This document shows, piece after piece, positions 11,474 through 22,381 of a stretch of 60,000 nucleotides of DNA (positions are counted from its first letter, which is position 1; every line of letters starts with the position of its first letter). The stretch lies in contig NC_087083.1 in the NCBI RefSeq assembly GCF_026151205.1, forward strand, positions 12,028,944-12,088,943, written 5' to 3'. Made by a program: the position numbers and the translations under genes. A model generated the notes under the pieces. That model saw nothing but the letters and a program-made list of their open reading frames with translations. It ran no database searches and was not told the origin of the DNA. Source of the DNA: Bolinopsis microptera. Taxonomy: Eukaryota > Ctenophora > Tentaculata > Lobata > Bolinopsidae.

Positions 11474-11913
11474 AATCTAAAGATAACTATCAAAATATAT
11501 CACATTATTACGCCCTAATAACGCATTAAACGGAAAACAGACGTTTATAGACTCATGTACTTCACTTATGATACCGATACGATTTTGAAAATAACGAGAA
11601 ATATTTTAGGTTAATCAGGCTTGTAGTTGTAAATATTTGCCGAGCGCTCTCGCGGGGGCCATAACCCCCTGTACTTTTTCTGAGATCCAACCCCAGCTTA
11701 AGGATTTGTATAAATTATAATGCAAAGAGAGAAACATTAACTTGAACCTACAGTACAAGCTCAGGAACTAATGTACGCAGAACGGTATCTCCCTGATAAT
11801 CTGTTAAAGATTCAGAGATAAGAGATATTGTGTTCGAATATTTATATATATTTTAAAGATATACAATGGAAGTGAAACTATACTAAATTGGTTTTTATAC
11901 TTTGAATACTAAT

Positions 11914-12723
11914 GGGTCGTTAATGACCCGATAAGAAAATGTTTTGTTGGAATGTACATCCAATTATAATCGTAAATAACGTATATAATAGGATATTTCG
12001 ACCGTTACATCATCGTTAGAGCATAAATTATAGTAAAAACTGGTTTAGGCGAGTGGGTCGTTAATGGCCCAGTAAAATATTTTTCGATATTTTTGATACC
12101 ACTTGATTGGTAACGTCGATTGTCACTATTTCTTTAAAAAATATAGCTTTTAAACTACTTACTTCATCGTATGACGTTAGATTAAAGTAAAAACTGGTTC
12201 AGGCGAGTGGGTCGTTAATGACCCAATAAAATAATTTTCGATATTTTTGATACCACTTGATTGGAAACGTTGATTTTAACTATTTATTCAAAAAATTGAA
12301 CCTCTAATATACTTACAGGAGCTGTACCTGATATAATTGTAAATGGGTCGTTTACGACCCGGACGAGAGGGTCGTATGCGACCGCAGTTAGGACACAGCA
12401 TCTAGCTCTGCTTGTGAACATCTGATTTTCACGGGCTTTTCACTGACTTTTAGGAAATCGTTGCCCGCAACTTTTTTCGCATAGCACCCATGGCCTTCAT
12501 GAAGTTTTAATGGCCCAATAGAGGCCAGAAGTTAATTGGAATAATTTCCAATTATCACGACTAATTAACCTAATTATCTAATTGTTAGTCACTCATTAGG
12601 CCCATATTCCGAAGTGAATAATGTAGCCCAATAGATTTTAAACATTCGTGCATAAAATTTGTGTAATCAAGTATTTTGGTTTGTCATCTACAGCCTCTAG
12701 AAAAGATGAGTCGTAAACGACCC
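11914..12723 (+). promoter_or_regulatory. Right subterminal palindrome cluster of piggyBac
   Basis: Palindromes at 11914-11929, 12055-12070, 12209-12224 and 12345-12360 follow GGGTCGTTWAYGRCCC. Further ones lie at 12369-12383 and 12708-12723. Copies are preceded by GCGAGT or similar, the mirror image of the ACTCG that follows the left-side copies. The 12055 and 12209 copies lie in an imperfect 154-bp tandem duplication. Most cores contain TTAA, the element's own target sequence. Confidence 0.75.
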
Positions 12724-12725
12724 TA

Positions 12726-12739
12726 TCGTCCCTAATGGG
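12726..12739 (+). repeat. piggyBac right terminal inverted repeat
   Basis: TCGTCCCTAATGGG precedes TTAA and is the exact inverse of the left end. Confidence 0.9.
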
Positions 12740-12754
12740 TTAAAGTAAACCATC

Positions 12755-14153
12755 TTAAGGGGACATACACCAAAAGCTTTTATGCCCTGGCCCTGCTGTT
12801 AACGTCATATTAAGAAAGTATACATAAAAACAATAAGATTTGATACATTAAAAATTATTTTTGAGGACCCGCACTTTCGAAAAAATAAATATTTTCTTTT
12901 TCGAAATTTTTGGAAATTTTGAGAAGTCTGTCACTGTAATACCGATATTTCGGTCATTTTAAACGTTTATTGACTGATTTTTTAACTGAACATTATTTAT
13001 AATCCGTACAAGAAGCCCTTCAAAGGATTTTATAATTAAAATATAGATGACGAAGTTACAGACCAAACAAGGTCGAGAGAAGCAAAATTGAAATATTTGT
13101 AAAAATCAAAGTTGTATATTTTACCATTCACCCAGGTCATAAGATATCGCTTCAAAAATTCTTGTGAGTGTAGCTGATGATCATATCCAACTTTTTGGAA
13201 CAGGATTTCTCTCAATTTTGAGTTTTAAGGTATGAAATGTGGCCTCAAAAGACTTAGTAAAATTCATCGTAAAAAGGGCCAAACATGGCAGATTTAAGGC
13301 TTAAAATGCCTATAACTCACAAAGTGTCAGTTTTTTTGAAATAATTTGTACAGGATCGTAATCAGCTTGGTAAGACGAATCTTTTAGTACCAAATTTATA
13401 ATAGTTAAAGACACAAAATTTGTAAAAAAATTTGTACAAAATTTATACAAGGGGGGACCCTTGTGTTCGAGCTAGAAAATTATTTAAGACAATTTGTCTT
13501 CTAAAATCACCTATTTGGTACTAAAAGATTTGTCTTCTCAAGCTGATTACGATTCTGTAAAAATTATTTCAAAAAAACTGACACTTTGTGAGTTATAGGC
13601 ATTTTAAGCCTTAAATCTGCCATGTTTGGCCCTTTTTACGATGAATTTTACTAAGTCTTTTGAGGCCACATTTCATACCTTAAAACTCAAAATTGAGAGA
13701 AATCCTGTTCCAAAAAGTTGGATATGATCATCAGCTACACTCACAAGAATTTTTGAAGCGATATCTTATGACCTGGGTGAATGGTAAAATATACAAATTT
13801 GATTTTTACAAAAATTTCAATTTTGATTCTCTCGACCTTGTTTGGTCTGTAACTTCGTCATCTATATTTTAATTATAAAATCCTTTGAAGGGCTTCTTGT
13901 ACGGATTATAAATAATGTTCAGTTAAAAAATCAGTCAATAAACGTTTAAAATGACCGAAATATCGGTATTACAGTGACAGACTTCTCAAAATTTCCAAGA
14001 ATTCCGAAAAAGAAAATATTTATTTTTTCGAAAGTGCGGGTCCTCAAAAATAATTTTTAATGTATCAAATCTTATTGTTTTTATGTATACTTTCTTAATA
14101 TGACGTTAATAGCAGGGCCAGGGCATAAAAGCTTTTGGTGTATGTCCCCTTAA
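12755..14153. mobile_element. TTAA-flanked 1.39-kb fold-back (palindromic) element, non-coding
   Basis: Between TTAA at 12755-12758 and 14150-14153 lies one long inverted repeat. Arms run about 12759-13400 and 13511-14149 and are nearly identical along their whole length. The loop is about 110 bp and contains a GGGGGG run. Ends are GGGGACATACACC and its inverse. No ORF of note. TTAA flanks suggest mobilisation by a piggyBac-type transposase, but the ends differ from those of the adjacent piggyBac. A transcript would form about 640 bp of double-stranded RNA. Confidence 0.85.
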
Positions 14154-14159
14154 GACGTT

Positions 14160-15100
14160 TTAAGGTTTTTATCAAAATTTACTAGCTAATTAAGAAATTA
14201 ATAACGCGGTTAATAACTTGCTCGAAATTTTCGATAATTGAGCAAGTAATTAACCTATTCACAACTATAATTGGGTTCAATCATAGTTGTTAATAGCTTA
14301 AGTCAGAATAAGTTAGAATAATACTGGTCATCTCTTGATAATAAGCAGAGCACAAAATGAGGGCCGTGCCACAAAAACGGAGAATTCATCCTTTGCCAGA
14401 TACAGCTTGAAATAAAAACAGAAATTGTACATTTTAGTTTACCAGATTGATGCAATATTATTGCATCAATCTGGACAGTGAGTAAAAACTAGAAAGGAAA
14501 TGATCTACAAAAACTTTTTACTTTACTTTAACCGCATCACTCACGTTTTCAACAATTTGGTCAAATTGTTACTTTAGTACACTAAAAGTATCACCCATGG
14601 AGATTATCAAGGAGATAAGAATGTGGTGACGAGGAGACAGGAATGTGGGTAAGAATTTTTAGGACAACGATAGCGAGAAGAAATAATTTGACCAGGAAAC
14701 AATTTATCTTAATAATGGATTTTTGAAGAGTACAACTTTTTATTTAAGTTGTACGTGATTTAAATTTGCATTTAAATACTCAAGTGCAACATTGGGAGTA
14801 AAACTTAACGTGTACTTAAAATAGCGTGAACCTTCATATTAGTGATAAGAGAAACGCAATTGTCGGACGTGAGCAGAGTAAGAACTACATTAAATATATT
14901 CCTTCTGCAACATCCTCAATAAATGTAATAGATTTGTAGTGTTGTAACTAGTATATTATAATTAATTAGTAATTAGTATATTATGGTGCGTTTTTGAAGC
15001 GTGATTTTAATCGAGACTTATTTAAACCCTAAAATTTAGGGCTTGATATCGCATTTTATATTGCATATAACTTGTATATTTCTTGTCATTATTTAAAAAC
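14160..15100. other. Non-coding; short palindromes only
   Basis: No ORF or family similarity is seen. It contains an 8-bp inverted pair around 14262-14292 and the 33-nt perfect palindrome listed separately. Confidence 0.5.
14442..14474. repeat. 33-nt perfect palindrome
   Basis: CCAGATTGATGCAATA and its exact inverse are separated by one T, giving a 16-bp stem. The central part ATTGCATCAAT is AT-rich. No neighbouring gene explains it. Confidence 0.8.
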
Positions 15101-15120
15101 ATAATATCTCGTACCAGAAT

Positions 15121-15290
15121 GTGATTTGTGCCTTACATTCTTTCGAAGTTTTAGATGCCACTCCCTGGTATGGCATATTTTCCATGATTATTCTACCACT
15201 CAACTCTGTGATCAACCCTTTACTTTACGGTGTGACAGAAAAGATTTCATATCATGTCTGCCAAAACGTAAACTTTATTATTTAAGGTCT
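15121..15290 (+). pseudogene. Fragment duplicated from the LDLa-7TM receptor (TM6-TM7)
   Basis: About 120 bp align closely with 6410-6530 of the receptor gene, encoding 'LDATPWYGIFSMIILPLNSV' and then 'INPLLYG'. Weaker similarity continues to about 15270, with a roughly 18-bp deletion after NPLLY. The frame ends at a stop at about 15286. No other receptor sequence is nearby. Similar 'AACATAATATCTCGTA' sequences lie on either side (about 15098 and 15358). It may be a duplicated exon piece, or what is left of a tandem receptor gene broken up by the transposons now occupying 7.6-14.2 kb. Confidence 0.8.
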
Positions 15291-17330
15291 ACATTAAGCT
15301 GTTTTTTTTTGTAAATTTACTTTTAATATTGCATAAATTTATTGGCATTATTTTGAGAACATAATATCTCGTAATACTATGTGTAAATAAAATTAATTAA
15401 GTTCAGACTTAAAATAGTCTGTATCTTTGATTCAATAATTGAATAGGAGAATAAGAATAAGAGATTTTTAAAGAGGGACGAATACCTGAGGATAACGTAG
15501 AGGTCACGCATATTAGTGACGTAGAGGTCACGCGTATTGATGAGGTAGTGGTCACGTGTTGTATGGACATAGAGGAGTAACTAAGAATTATAGCTCTAGT
15601 TACTCTAACAGACACATAACACTGATGTGTCAGGTTTCTTTTCGACCAAAAGTAATAATCAACATTACGTTGGTGTTAATAAGATTATTTTACTTAAGTT
15701 CTTAAATAGAACATAATATGATAACCAACATTTGAACGTTTACGGATTGGAACCTTAATAAATTAATCTAGAAGTTCAGGGCACATAGCCTTGTTAAAAG
15801 TTTCATTCCATCTCTCCCTCTCCCTGGGAAAATATCATACATTCTTATCAATCCAATTAACTTAATAATAACTTAATGATAACTTAATAATAACTTAATA
15901 ATAACTTAATAATAACTCTACCGTAGGTCATCACAACATGTTGATCTGGATGACAAGAGAAGAAACCCCTCCCATTGTTTCCGGTATCTCCATCTGATTC
16001 CACTGACAAACCTCCAATGTGCACAGTAAAACAAATAGTCCATTCTTGTTATAAACCGCAACAATGGTTAGAATAGGTGAGGATTAAGCGATAATAAAGG
16101 AACTAAAGGATATTTAATTAGTTATTGTAGCACACCAGCCAAGCCATTGTTCGTAAATGGGGAGAAGGTCAGTCTCCACTAAATCTCAGTGTACGTGGTG
16201 ACTAAAGTGGACTAATTCTTGTCTTATTGTTCTCCAGGATTCAGAACATTGTGGAAAATTGAAGAAATAAGAAAAGTCCCAAACCAGATACAAATATACG
16301 ATGGTTCAATGTGGGAGTCGAAATCGCACATATGTAGCTACAAATGAGCCGCAAACACGGCTCAGTTTGTTTTGGTCCGGGCCTTGCTTGCTGGGCGCTG
16401 GCCCTGCCATGGCTCTCTAGCTTAGGTTTGACTTATATATATATATATAATCAACACCGACTTTCAATGTGTAGGAGTACAGCAACAAAATATATATATA
16501 CAAATGGTCAAGGAGACACAAAACAGACAAGAGAGACTAAAACAGTACTGTTAACTCTCAGTTATAAAAATGTATAGGTTTATTTAAAGTTATCATTATA
16601 ATCTAAAATAACTGAGATATAATATAGTTTCCATCATCTTCACTTTAAAATTGGAAGCATGCAACTTTCTGCATTTATCGGTTTACATAGACTTAGACTC
16701 TGGCCCTCTTCTCAACGCATCTAAGAGAGTAAGAGGAATAGCTGTTTTAAAAGTCGACCCTATCATTGCAATATAATGAACGTTAATTATTCCGAGCTTG
16801 TCTAAAAGAGGAACCGCGACCGCGGCAGCGTTATGTCGATATTTCAAACATTACTGTAGCTGTGGTAAGGCTGGGAGAAAGAAAGGATTGGGATGAAAAA
16901 ACCATTATGTGGATCCTGCACTGAAATCAACGATATAGCAGAACAGTACCTATATATACTGTAATTGGGCGTGGCTTACGAAACTTTCAGGAAATCTAAG
17001 TTTGACCCATATCTATAATCTCTGAAATTTTGGTGCAATTTGGAGACGAATTACGTGAGTTATTAAGAGGTTGCGTGTGGGTAGTCACTTATGGGCCACC
17101 CTGTATATATATATTATATATAGTATATTATTTTGGTATCTTTTGTGTATTTATTCGCTTAAATTATTTGATTTTGGAGACTCTTACAAGTTACAATGGG
17201 AAAATAATTCGTGATGTGCTATCGCATAGTTGGGAGAATAATAGGAACAATAGGAACACAAAAGGGAAGTCCGTGTGCCACAGTACAAAAGAACAATGTT
17301 CACCTCTGCTCTTATAGAGAAGAAAGGAAG
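15291..17330. other. Intergenic, no supported gene
   Basis: Contains an 11-bp minisatellite (15857-15917), a 7-bp-stem hairpin (TGAGCCG/CGGCTCA, about 16346-16365), short (TA)n runs at about 16434 and 17105, and the second GGGCCACCCTGTATA copy at 17093. ORFs are short with no recognisable domain. Confidence 0.5.
15857..15917. repeat. 11-bp minisatellite, unit AATAATAACTT
   Basis: About five tandem copies with one substitution. Confidence 0.8.
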
Positions 17331-17331
17331 A

Positions 17332-17650
17332 ATACTAGTGTAACCCGTGCTTACGGCCGGGACTTCACCTTCGCAGTTGAAATGCAAAAGTGTAAACCCG
17401 CCTATTGTATTTGGAAGCACGCATAACATTGTCGTAATCGGCCAGAAGAAACACAGACAAACTATCCAGGGGGGGGGGGGGGGGGGGGGGGCGGGGTGGG
17501 CACTCATTGCGGTCTTTTTAAACATCATGTAGAGAGAGTTCATACGATAATGTTATGCGTGTTTTCAAATATAATAGGCGGGTTTACACTTTTGCATTTT
17601 AACTGCGATAGTGAAGCCCCGGCCGTAGGCACAGGTTACACCAGTAATTA
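17332..17650. mobile_element. Palindromic MITE with poly-G centre
   Basis: About 105-bp arms form an inverted repeat: ACTAGTGTAACCCGTGC (about 17335) to GCATAACATTGTCG, mirrored from about 17549 to GCACAGGTTACACCAGT. Arms differ by roughly one base in eight. The centre holds 23 consecutive G (17469-17491). No coding capacity. Superfamily not assignable from the termini; no clear target duplication. Confidence 0.7.
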
Positions 17651-17680
17651 ATAGTAATACTATAATATGCAGATTGCATG

Positions 17681-18332
17681 TGTTATACGCTAGCAGATTA
17701 CATAGCATATGGTTACCATGTAAGAAACTTGACTATCATGAGTAAATGTTATATTCATTGATTATATTTATTGATTATATTTATATATTTGACTGATGAG
17801 ATTTATTATACGATTACATTTGTAACTAATAATCATATCCTTTTATAGGTTTGTTTTGATGACCAAAACCTGTCTTCACTTGTTATCTTGAGACTCACAA
17901 CATCGAATTTAACATGGTGTCAGAAATGCCGCAGTTTGAACCAGCTACATCCACAATAGATGGATATATGGGGGGGGGGGGGGGGGGGGGGCCCCATATA
18001 TTGAAGACCTCGAAGACTTTATGACAGCTCATCATGGGAACTGTGAGGACAAAAGGATGTTGTCAGCCTTGAAGACAGCAATAGGTCACGTGGGAAGAAA
18101 GGTTATTAAAAACCTCAACCCGGAGCAACGATCAACATATAAAAACCTTACAGCTGCACTAAGGGGTCAATTTCATAGCCGGCAGCTGGTGTTTGTGGAA
18201 AGGAATACATTCTTAGTAGCTTATTATAATCCACCTACCTACAATGTTGAGTTTCGTCCAGACTTGACGGGGCCGTCACATCGTCTGACCACTATACACC
18301 CCATAATTCGATTTTCAGTTAGAATTGGATAG
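17681..18332 (+). mobile_element. Truncated Gypsy-type LTR retrotransposon: LTR end, primer-binding site and gag fragment
   Basis: A TGGTGTCAGAAATG sequence at about 17913, a few bases after a terminal AACA, resembles a tRNA-Leu-type primer-binding site. The LTR may start near 17681 (TGTTATACGC), but the second LTR is missing. The downstream frame reads like a Gypsy Gag N-terminal region ('YIEDLEDFMTAHHG', 'KTAIGHVGRKVIKNL', 'YKNLTAALRGQF') and stops at 18330. A run of 22 G (17970-17991) lies inside the gag frame just upstream and shifts or pads it with glycines. Protease, RT and integrase are absent. A non-functional 5' remnant. Confidence 0.6.
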
Positions 18333-18339
18333 GCTATAT

Positions 18340-18820
18340 CAATTTTTATTCTTAATATTCGTCTATTTCTAATATTATGATTACGGTTACGTACAATAAT
18401 ATTTATGTTAGCTGGGTGTGCTAGGTTGTTTTGTATCATTCTTTACAACTAACAATATTTATAAAGTCTAGCAATAATAATTGGAAAGGATAATTATTAA
18501 TTACAATAATTGTACTGACATATTAAATTGTATTGTATCAAATTGTATTGTAAGAAAAAAGAAGGTGCCCTCTGTGATGATAACTGATTTTGCCGGGTAC
18601 CAAGGCTCGAAAAGCCACGATAAGAATTCTGTATCCTATTTTACCAGAAAGGTGTACGATTATGCTGTAACCCAACACCTCTGATGTCACTACTATACTG
18701 CATTACTACGTCACTACTATACTGCACTACTGTGTGTGCTATGTAATTGTACTGTATGAAATTTAAAAAGAACAGAGTTATATCTGTGGGAGAATATCCC
18801 TTCTTATACTAGCGCTATTC
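18340..18820. other. Non-coding; no gene seen
   Basis: AT-rich with short direct repeats (for example CACTACTATACTGCA twice near 18690-18735). No motif or splice-supported frame. Confidence 0.45.
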
Positions 18821-18880
18821 AATTTAATGACAATTTAATGACAATTTAATGACAGTTTAATGACAATTTAATGACAATTT
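18821..18880. repeat. 11-bp minisatellite, unit AATTTAATGAC
   Basis: Five to six tandem copies, one with a single substitution (AGTTTAATGAC). Confidence 0.85.
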
Positions 18881-19132
18881 CTTGACTAATGAAATAATAT
18901 AGAAAATAGATAACCGGGTGTCAGATAATTATCATTATTTATTGTATTATCAACGGAGAATAAACTAACAAAGATATTTGCAAACTAGTCTAATAAGATT
19001 GATTATACATGCAGTTAGACTATCAACAATTTAAATGTAATCTCCAAATCTAAATTTGTCACATTCCCTACGAGCATATTGTTGTGTTTCTCATTGAAAT
19101 ACATCAAATAACTGATCAGCCCAATCCTCTAG

Positions 19133-19811
19133 CTAAGCGCTGTTCCGTGCTACTTCCTCCCCTTCAACAACCGGCCCCTGCACTGTAACCTCCACAATTC
19201 TCAGATAGTTACATGCAACTGCGAACCTCTTGTTACCTCGGTCAATCCCGTTATTGTAATTCCGTTGGTTCTTTACTGCTGTTACCGCTGTTACCAGGTT
19301 TTTGTATGTGATGTGTGTACTGTTTGTGTGGGATGTAGTTCCACACGTGTTCACTGCTATCACTATTTGCTGTGCGTCTCCTGGAAATGTGCATTCTTTG
19401 CCTTTTTCCGAGAGATGGTAGAGCGCGTAATTCTCATTTTCAGTCAAGGTTAGGGTCATCGTATTTGGAGCACACTCCACTGTGAGAAATGTCAAATAAT
19501 GGTATGACGTTTACTTTAACGATAGTTTATTCATTTAACGATAGTGTTAATTCTTACTTTTATCGTTAGCAACCATATAGCAACCATATTAGCAACCATA
19601 TAGCAACCATATAGCAACCATATTATAGCAACCATATAGCAACCATATAGCAGCCTAATAGCAACCACATAGTGTAATGACTGATTCTATCATATTATAG
19701 TGATAATGACTGGAATTGAATCAATTAATTCTTTAGTAAGTAAGACTTACCGTCAGTTCCTACACAGAAAGGTATCAGAGTGAGGATTGCCAACAAGATG
19801 ATTACTGCCAT
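19133..19811 (-). CDS. Small secreted protein with ZP-N-like domain
   Basis: Two exons. Exon 1, 19811-19751, encodes a signal peptide (MAVIILLAILTLIPFCVGTD) and ends GACG|GTAAGT in phase 1. Exon 2, 19479-19133, follows CTCACAG and completes a 135-residue protein. The mature part begins 'VECAPNTMTLTL' and has four further landmarks: 'KGKEC', 'VNTCGT', 'THITYKNLV' and 'FAVACNYLR'. The Cys spacing and the C-G-T and F-x-C-x-Y/N features match the N-terminal half of zona pellucida domains (ZP-N), which polymerise extracellular proteins. No ZP-C half, furin site or membrane anchor is visible before the stop. A weak donor (GAGGAA|GTAGC) just before the stop could join to a ZP-C exon, but I find none on this strand down to 18.3 kb. 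The 271-bp intron contains an 11-bp minisatellite. Confidence 0.68.
19567..19670. repeat. 11-bp minisatellite, unit TAGCAACCATA, in ZP-N gene intron
   Basis: About nine copies with small insertions (TAT) between some units. Confidence 0.85.
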
Positions 19812-19814
19812 ATC

Positions 19815-20450
19815 ACTGTATTGTAGTCTGTATAATGATTAATGTATCTTTACCGATTGTGAACCAAACGTGAAACATGATAAATCATCAAAAGTTAAAT
19901 ATTCAAAAGTAAAATGTTAAAATGTTCTTCAAAGAATCAACTATTTCCGCACTCAGACAACGAATGGATGGCCTTCAAAAGGCTGTGTGATTACATTGGA
20001 ATGTTACACCAATTATACGCCGGTACCCGTAACCCGATTACTTGGTATTACTTAGTATATTAACGTCACTATTGTGACGGTACATTAGAACTAGACAGAA
20101 ACAAAGTGTGAAGGGCCTGAACGGAACCCCTCGGTTTCAGTTCCTTGTTTAACACACATATCATTATATACGTCGTGAGATACTGAAACATGTCTACTTT
20201 CCATCATATGCTGGGACTCAACTATATTTCAATATCAATTCCTTTTAGACAAATATATGGTAAACGTGACTACATACGTGACCCGCTTACGTGGCAAAAT
20301 CATAGACCATGATCTAGTTTTACAGTTTTATGACCGTGCGTTGTGAATTTTGTTTATCGAATTCAACAGTACCACGGTAACGGTCTAATGCAATCTGAAT
20401 TAAAAGTATCAACACAATATGATAAATTCCTCAATAAATTAAAACAATGA
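19815..20450. other. Upstream flank of the ZP-N gene; no gene seen
   Basis: AT-rich and without an ORF of note. It would hold the promoter of the minus-strand ZP-N gene, but I see no clear TATA box. Confidence 0.4.
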
Positions 20451-20734
20451 TTAAGGCCACAGGGGGGGGGGGGGGGGGGGGGTCCGAGGTCAATTTTGAG
20501 ATTTTGAGATATGTTGTAGAGCTCGATCTAAATTTTCAAATGCTTTTGTCCTTACCGAAAACAAAGTTTCCTATTTGAAGATATCGCACGTTAAATTTTG
20601 AGGTTTACCTGTAATTCTATTGTAAATGAAAACTTTAAATGAAATTGTGTTCAAAATCTATCTTCTTTTACAGTTTACGACTTGGAACCTTGTAACTTGG
20701 CAACAATGTTCTTCAAGGTATTTTGAGTTTTTGT

Positions 20735-20880
20735 TATGTAACGATTTATGATATCTTGCTCCAAAGCTGAGATATGAGGTTAACCATCAGTGCGCGTTAC
20801 AAAATTTACAAAATTTAAAATGGTTAACCTCATAAAAAGAGTTAGGAGCAAAATTACAACAATCGTTACATAACAAACTT
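20735..20880. repeat. Internal fold-back inside the TTAA element
   Basis: GTTATGTAACGATT (about 20735) is matched by AATCGTTACATAAC (about 20861). Nested within are TGCTCC / GGAGCA and ATGAGGTTAACCAT / ATGGTTAACCTCAT. Confidence 0.7.
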
Positions 20881-21100
20881 TTAAACTTATGTCAGGAACA
20901 TAAGTTCCAAATTTGAGGTGAAAAGGATAAAAGCTCTAGGAGAGTCTCTATGGGTCTCTAGGAGTCTTTATGTTTAATCGTTTTTGTTTGGTTGTAATTT
21001 TAAGTGCTCGCTTATCAGTTATTTGTTGCTAAATTGCGATAAGTGAACGTGTGCCATTGTACATTTATTGTACAATACATCGGGTATAATACATTACACC

Positions 21101-22381
21101 ATGGCAGGGAATCCCCAGAAAAATGACAGTGAAAGTACCAAGATTATTATCGGGAAACTGATAGAAAAAGCTAACTCGTCTATCAGACCTGTTATTTCTG
21201 CTTTTGAATGTTTACAGTCTCGTTCAGTTAACCTTCAGCGACTTAATCAATTTACGGTTGGAATACTTGAAAGTTGTGCTGAATTTCTAGGAATTGCTCT
21301 TGCTGACAAGGACGATTTTAAGATTTTCACTAAGTCATCTCTTGCCAATCGCCTTTATCTTGGTTTTATGGCTCTGATGCCTGGAAAGTGTGGAGAGTGC
21401 GGTGATAACTACGTGATTGATCATGATCCTGAGGTCATGCCTTTTTTCAATTGCTTTAAATGTTTCAAAGGTTCACATTGTTGTGAAAGAAACAAAGAGC
21501 TACATCAGACCCTGTCAGCTATGAACACGCCGACAGGTTTTGTGTGGCTCTGTAACACATGTCATGGGCTAATTGATCCTATAGAACCTAGGAAACAGAG
21601 ATCACGCCACACATCGTCTTCACTATCAGGAAATGTTTCTTCTGCTGACAGCCAGTCCTTGGACAGTTCAGCAGATGTTTCCAGTCTTAATCCTTCTAGT
21701 GTGATATCTTCGACCCAAATTCCATCTCCTGTGTTATCGCCTAGTTCAGCCACTGGAACGACAGCTGCAGCTACAGACTCTTCACAACCAGTCACAACTG
21801 TTTGTCAAGAGTTCCTAAACTGGAGTTGTCCACACGGAATCAGTGGAAAAAAGAAGATCAACGGGAACTCTTGCCCTTCTACTCATCCAAGGGTCTGCAA
21901 TCAGTACCGAGCATCTGGTTTCACGGGAAGGAGTGGTTGTAAAGAAGGTAAAAACTGTACATTCTTTCACCCTGATATCTGTAGAACTGCACTTGAGAAT
22001 GGTTCGTGTTCTAAAAAGGACTGTTTAAAGTTTCACCCCCGGTCGACCAGAAAGAGTACAAAGGAGCGTCCTGAGAGGGGAGAGCGTCCTAAGAGTAACA
22101 CTCTTAACACGAATCAGAGGTACAGCAAACAGAATAGTGATGCCAATGCCAACACGAGTGATTTTTTAGAGCTACGAAACTTGATCACTGGGATGGCGGC
22201 CAAGTTGGAAGCATTGGAGAAAAAGATGGATCAAGGTACCCCATCCCCATCCCAAACTGTCACACAGCCAATGGGAGCATCCATGATCTACCCAGTTCAA
22301 TCAGCTCCCCCAATGATGAGTCTAGGTGTGTCCAGGCTACCACACCACCAGATTCCTTTCTCTCCTCACTCTTATTATTAA
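21101..22381 (+). CDS. LINE ORF1 protein (PHD-like and CCCH-type zinc fingers, coiled coil)
   Basis: 426 residues from an ATG in good context (ACACCATGG). Residues about 100-165 form a PHD-like cysteine cluster: 'CGECGDNYV', 'CFKCFKGSHC', 'LCNTC'. A Ser-rich linker of about 80 residues follows. Next come CCCH-like fingers: 'CQEFLNWSCPHG', 'GCKEGKNCTFFHP' and 'CSKKDCLKFHP'. A short coiled coil near the C-terminus ('LITGMAAKLEALEKKMDQ') could give multimerisation. PHD-containing ORF1 proteins are known in the CR1 group; the added CCCH fingers suggest RNA binding (inference). The protein would package LINE RNA into ribonucleoprotein. Confidence 0.8.
   Translation: MAGNPQKNDSESTKIIIGKLIEKANSSIRPVISAFECLQSRSVNLQRLNQFTVGILESCAEFLGIALADKDDFKIFTKSSLANRLYLGFMALMPGKCGECGDNYVIDHDPEVMPFFNCFKCFKGSHCCERNKELHQTLSAMNTPTGFVWLCNTCHGLIDPIEPRKQRSRHTSSSLSGNVSSADSQSLDSSADVSSLNPSSVISSTQIPSPVLSPSSATGTTAAATDSSQPVTTVCQEFLNWSCPHGISGKKKINGNSCPSTHPRVCNQYRASGFTGRSGCKEGKNCTFFHPDICRTALENGSCSKKDCLKFHPRSTRKSTKERPERGERPKSNTLNTNQRYSKQNSDANANTSDFLELRNLITGMAAKLEALEKKMDQGTPSPSQTVTQPMGASMIYPVQSAPPMMSLGVSRLPHHQIPFSPHSYY

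Larger units (their letters stand above)
7610..12743 (-). mobile_element. piggyBac-superfamily DNA transposon, apparently full length
   Basis: The element lies between TTAA target duplications (7610-7613 and 12740-12743). The ends are inverted: CCCATTAGGGACGA on the left, TCGTCCCTAATGGG on the right. A CCC terminus next to TTAA is diagnostic of piggyBac. The 5126-bp body holds a minus-strand transposase gene (8242-11473) and two subterminal regions rich in palindromic repeats. Termini match exactly over at least 14 bp and the transposase frame is open, so the insertion looks young. It sits 0.5 kb downstream of the receptor gene, interrupting a duplicated flank. Confidence 0.92.
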
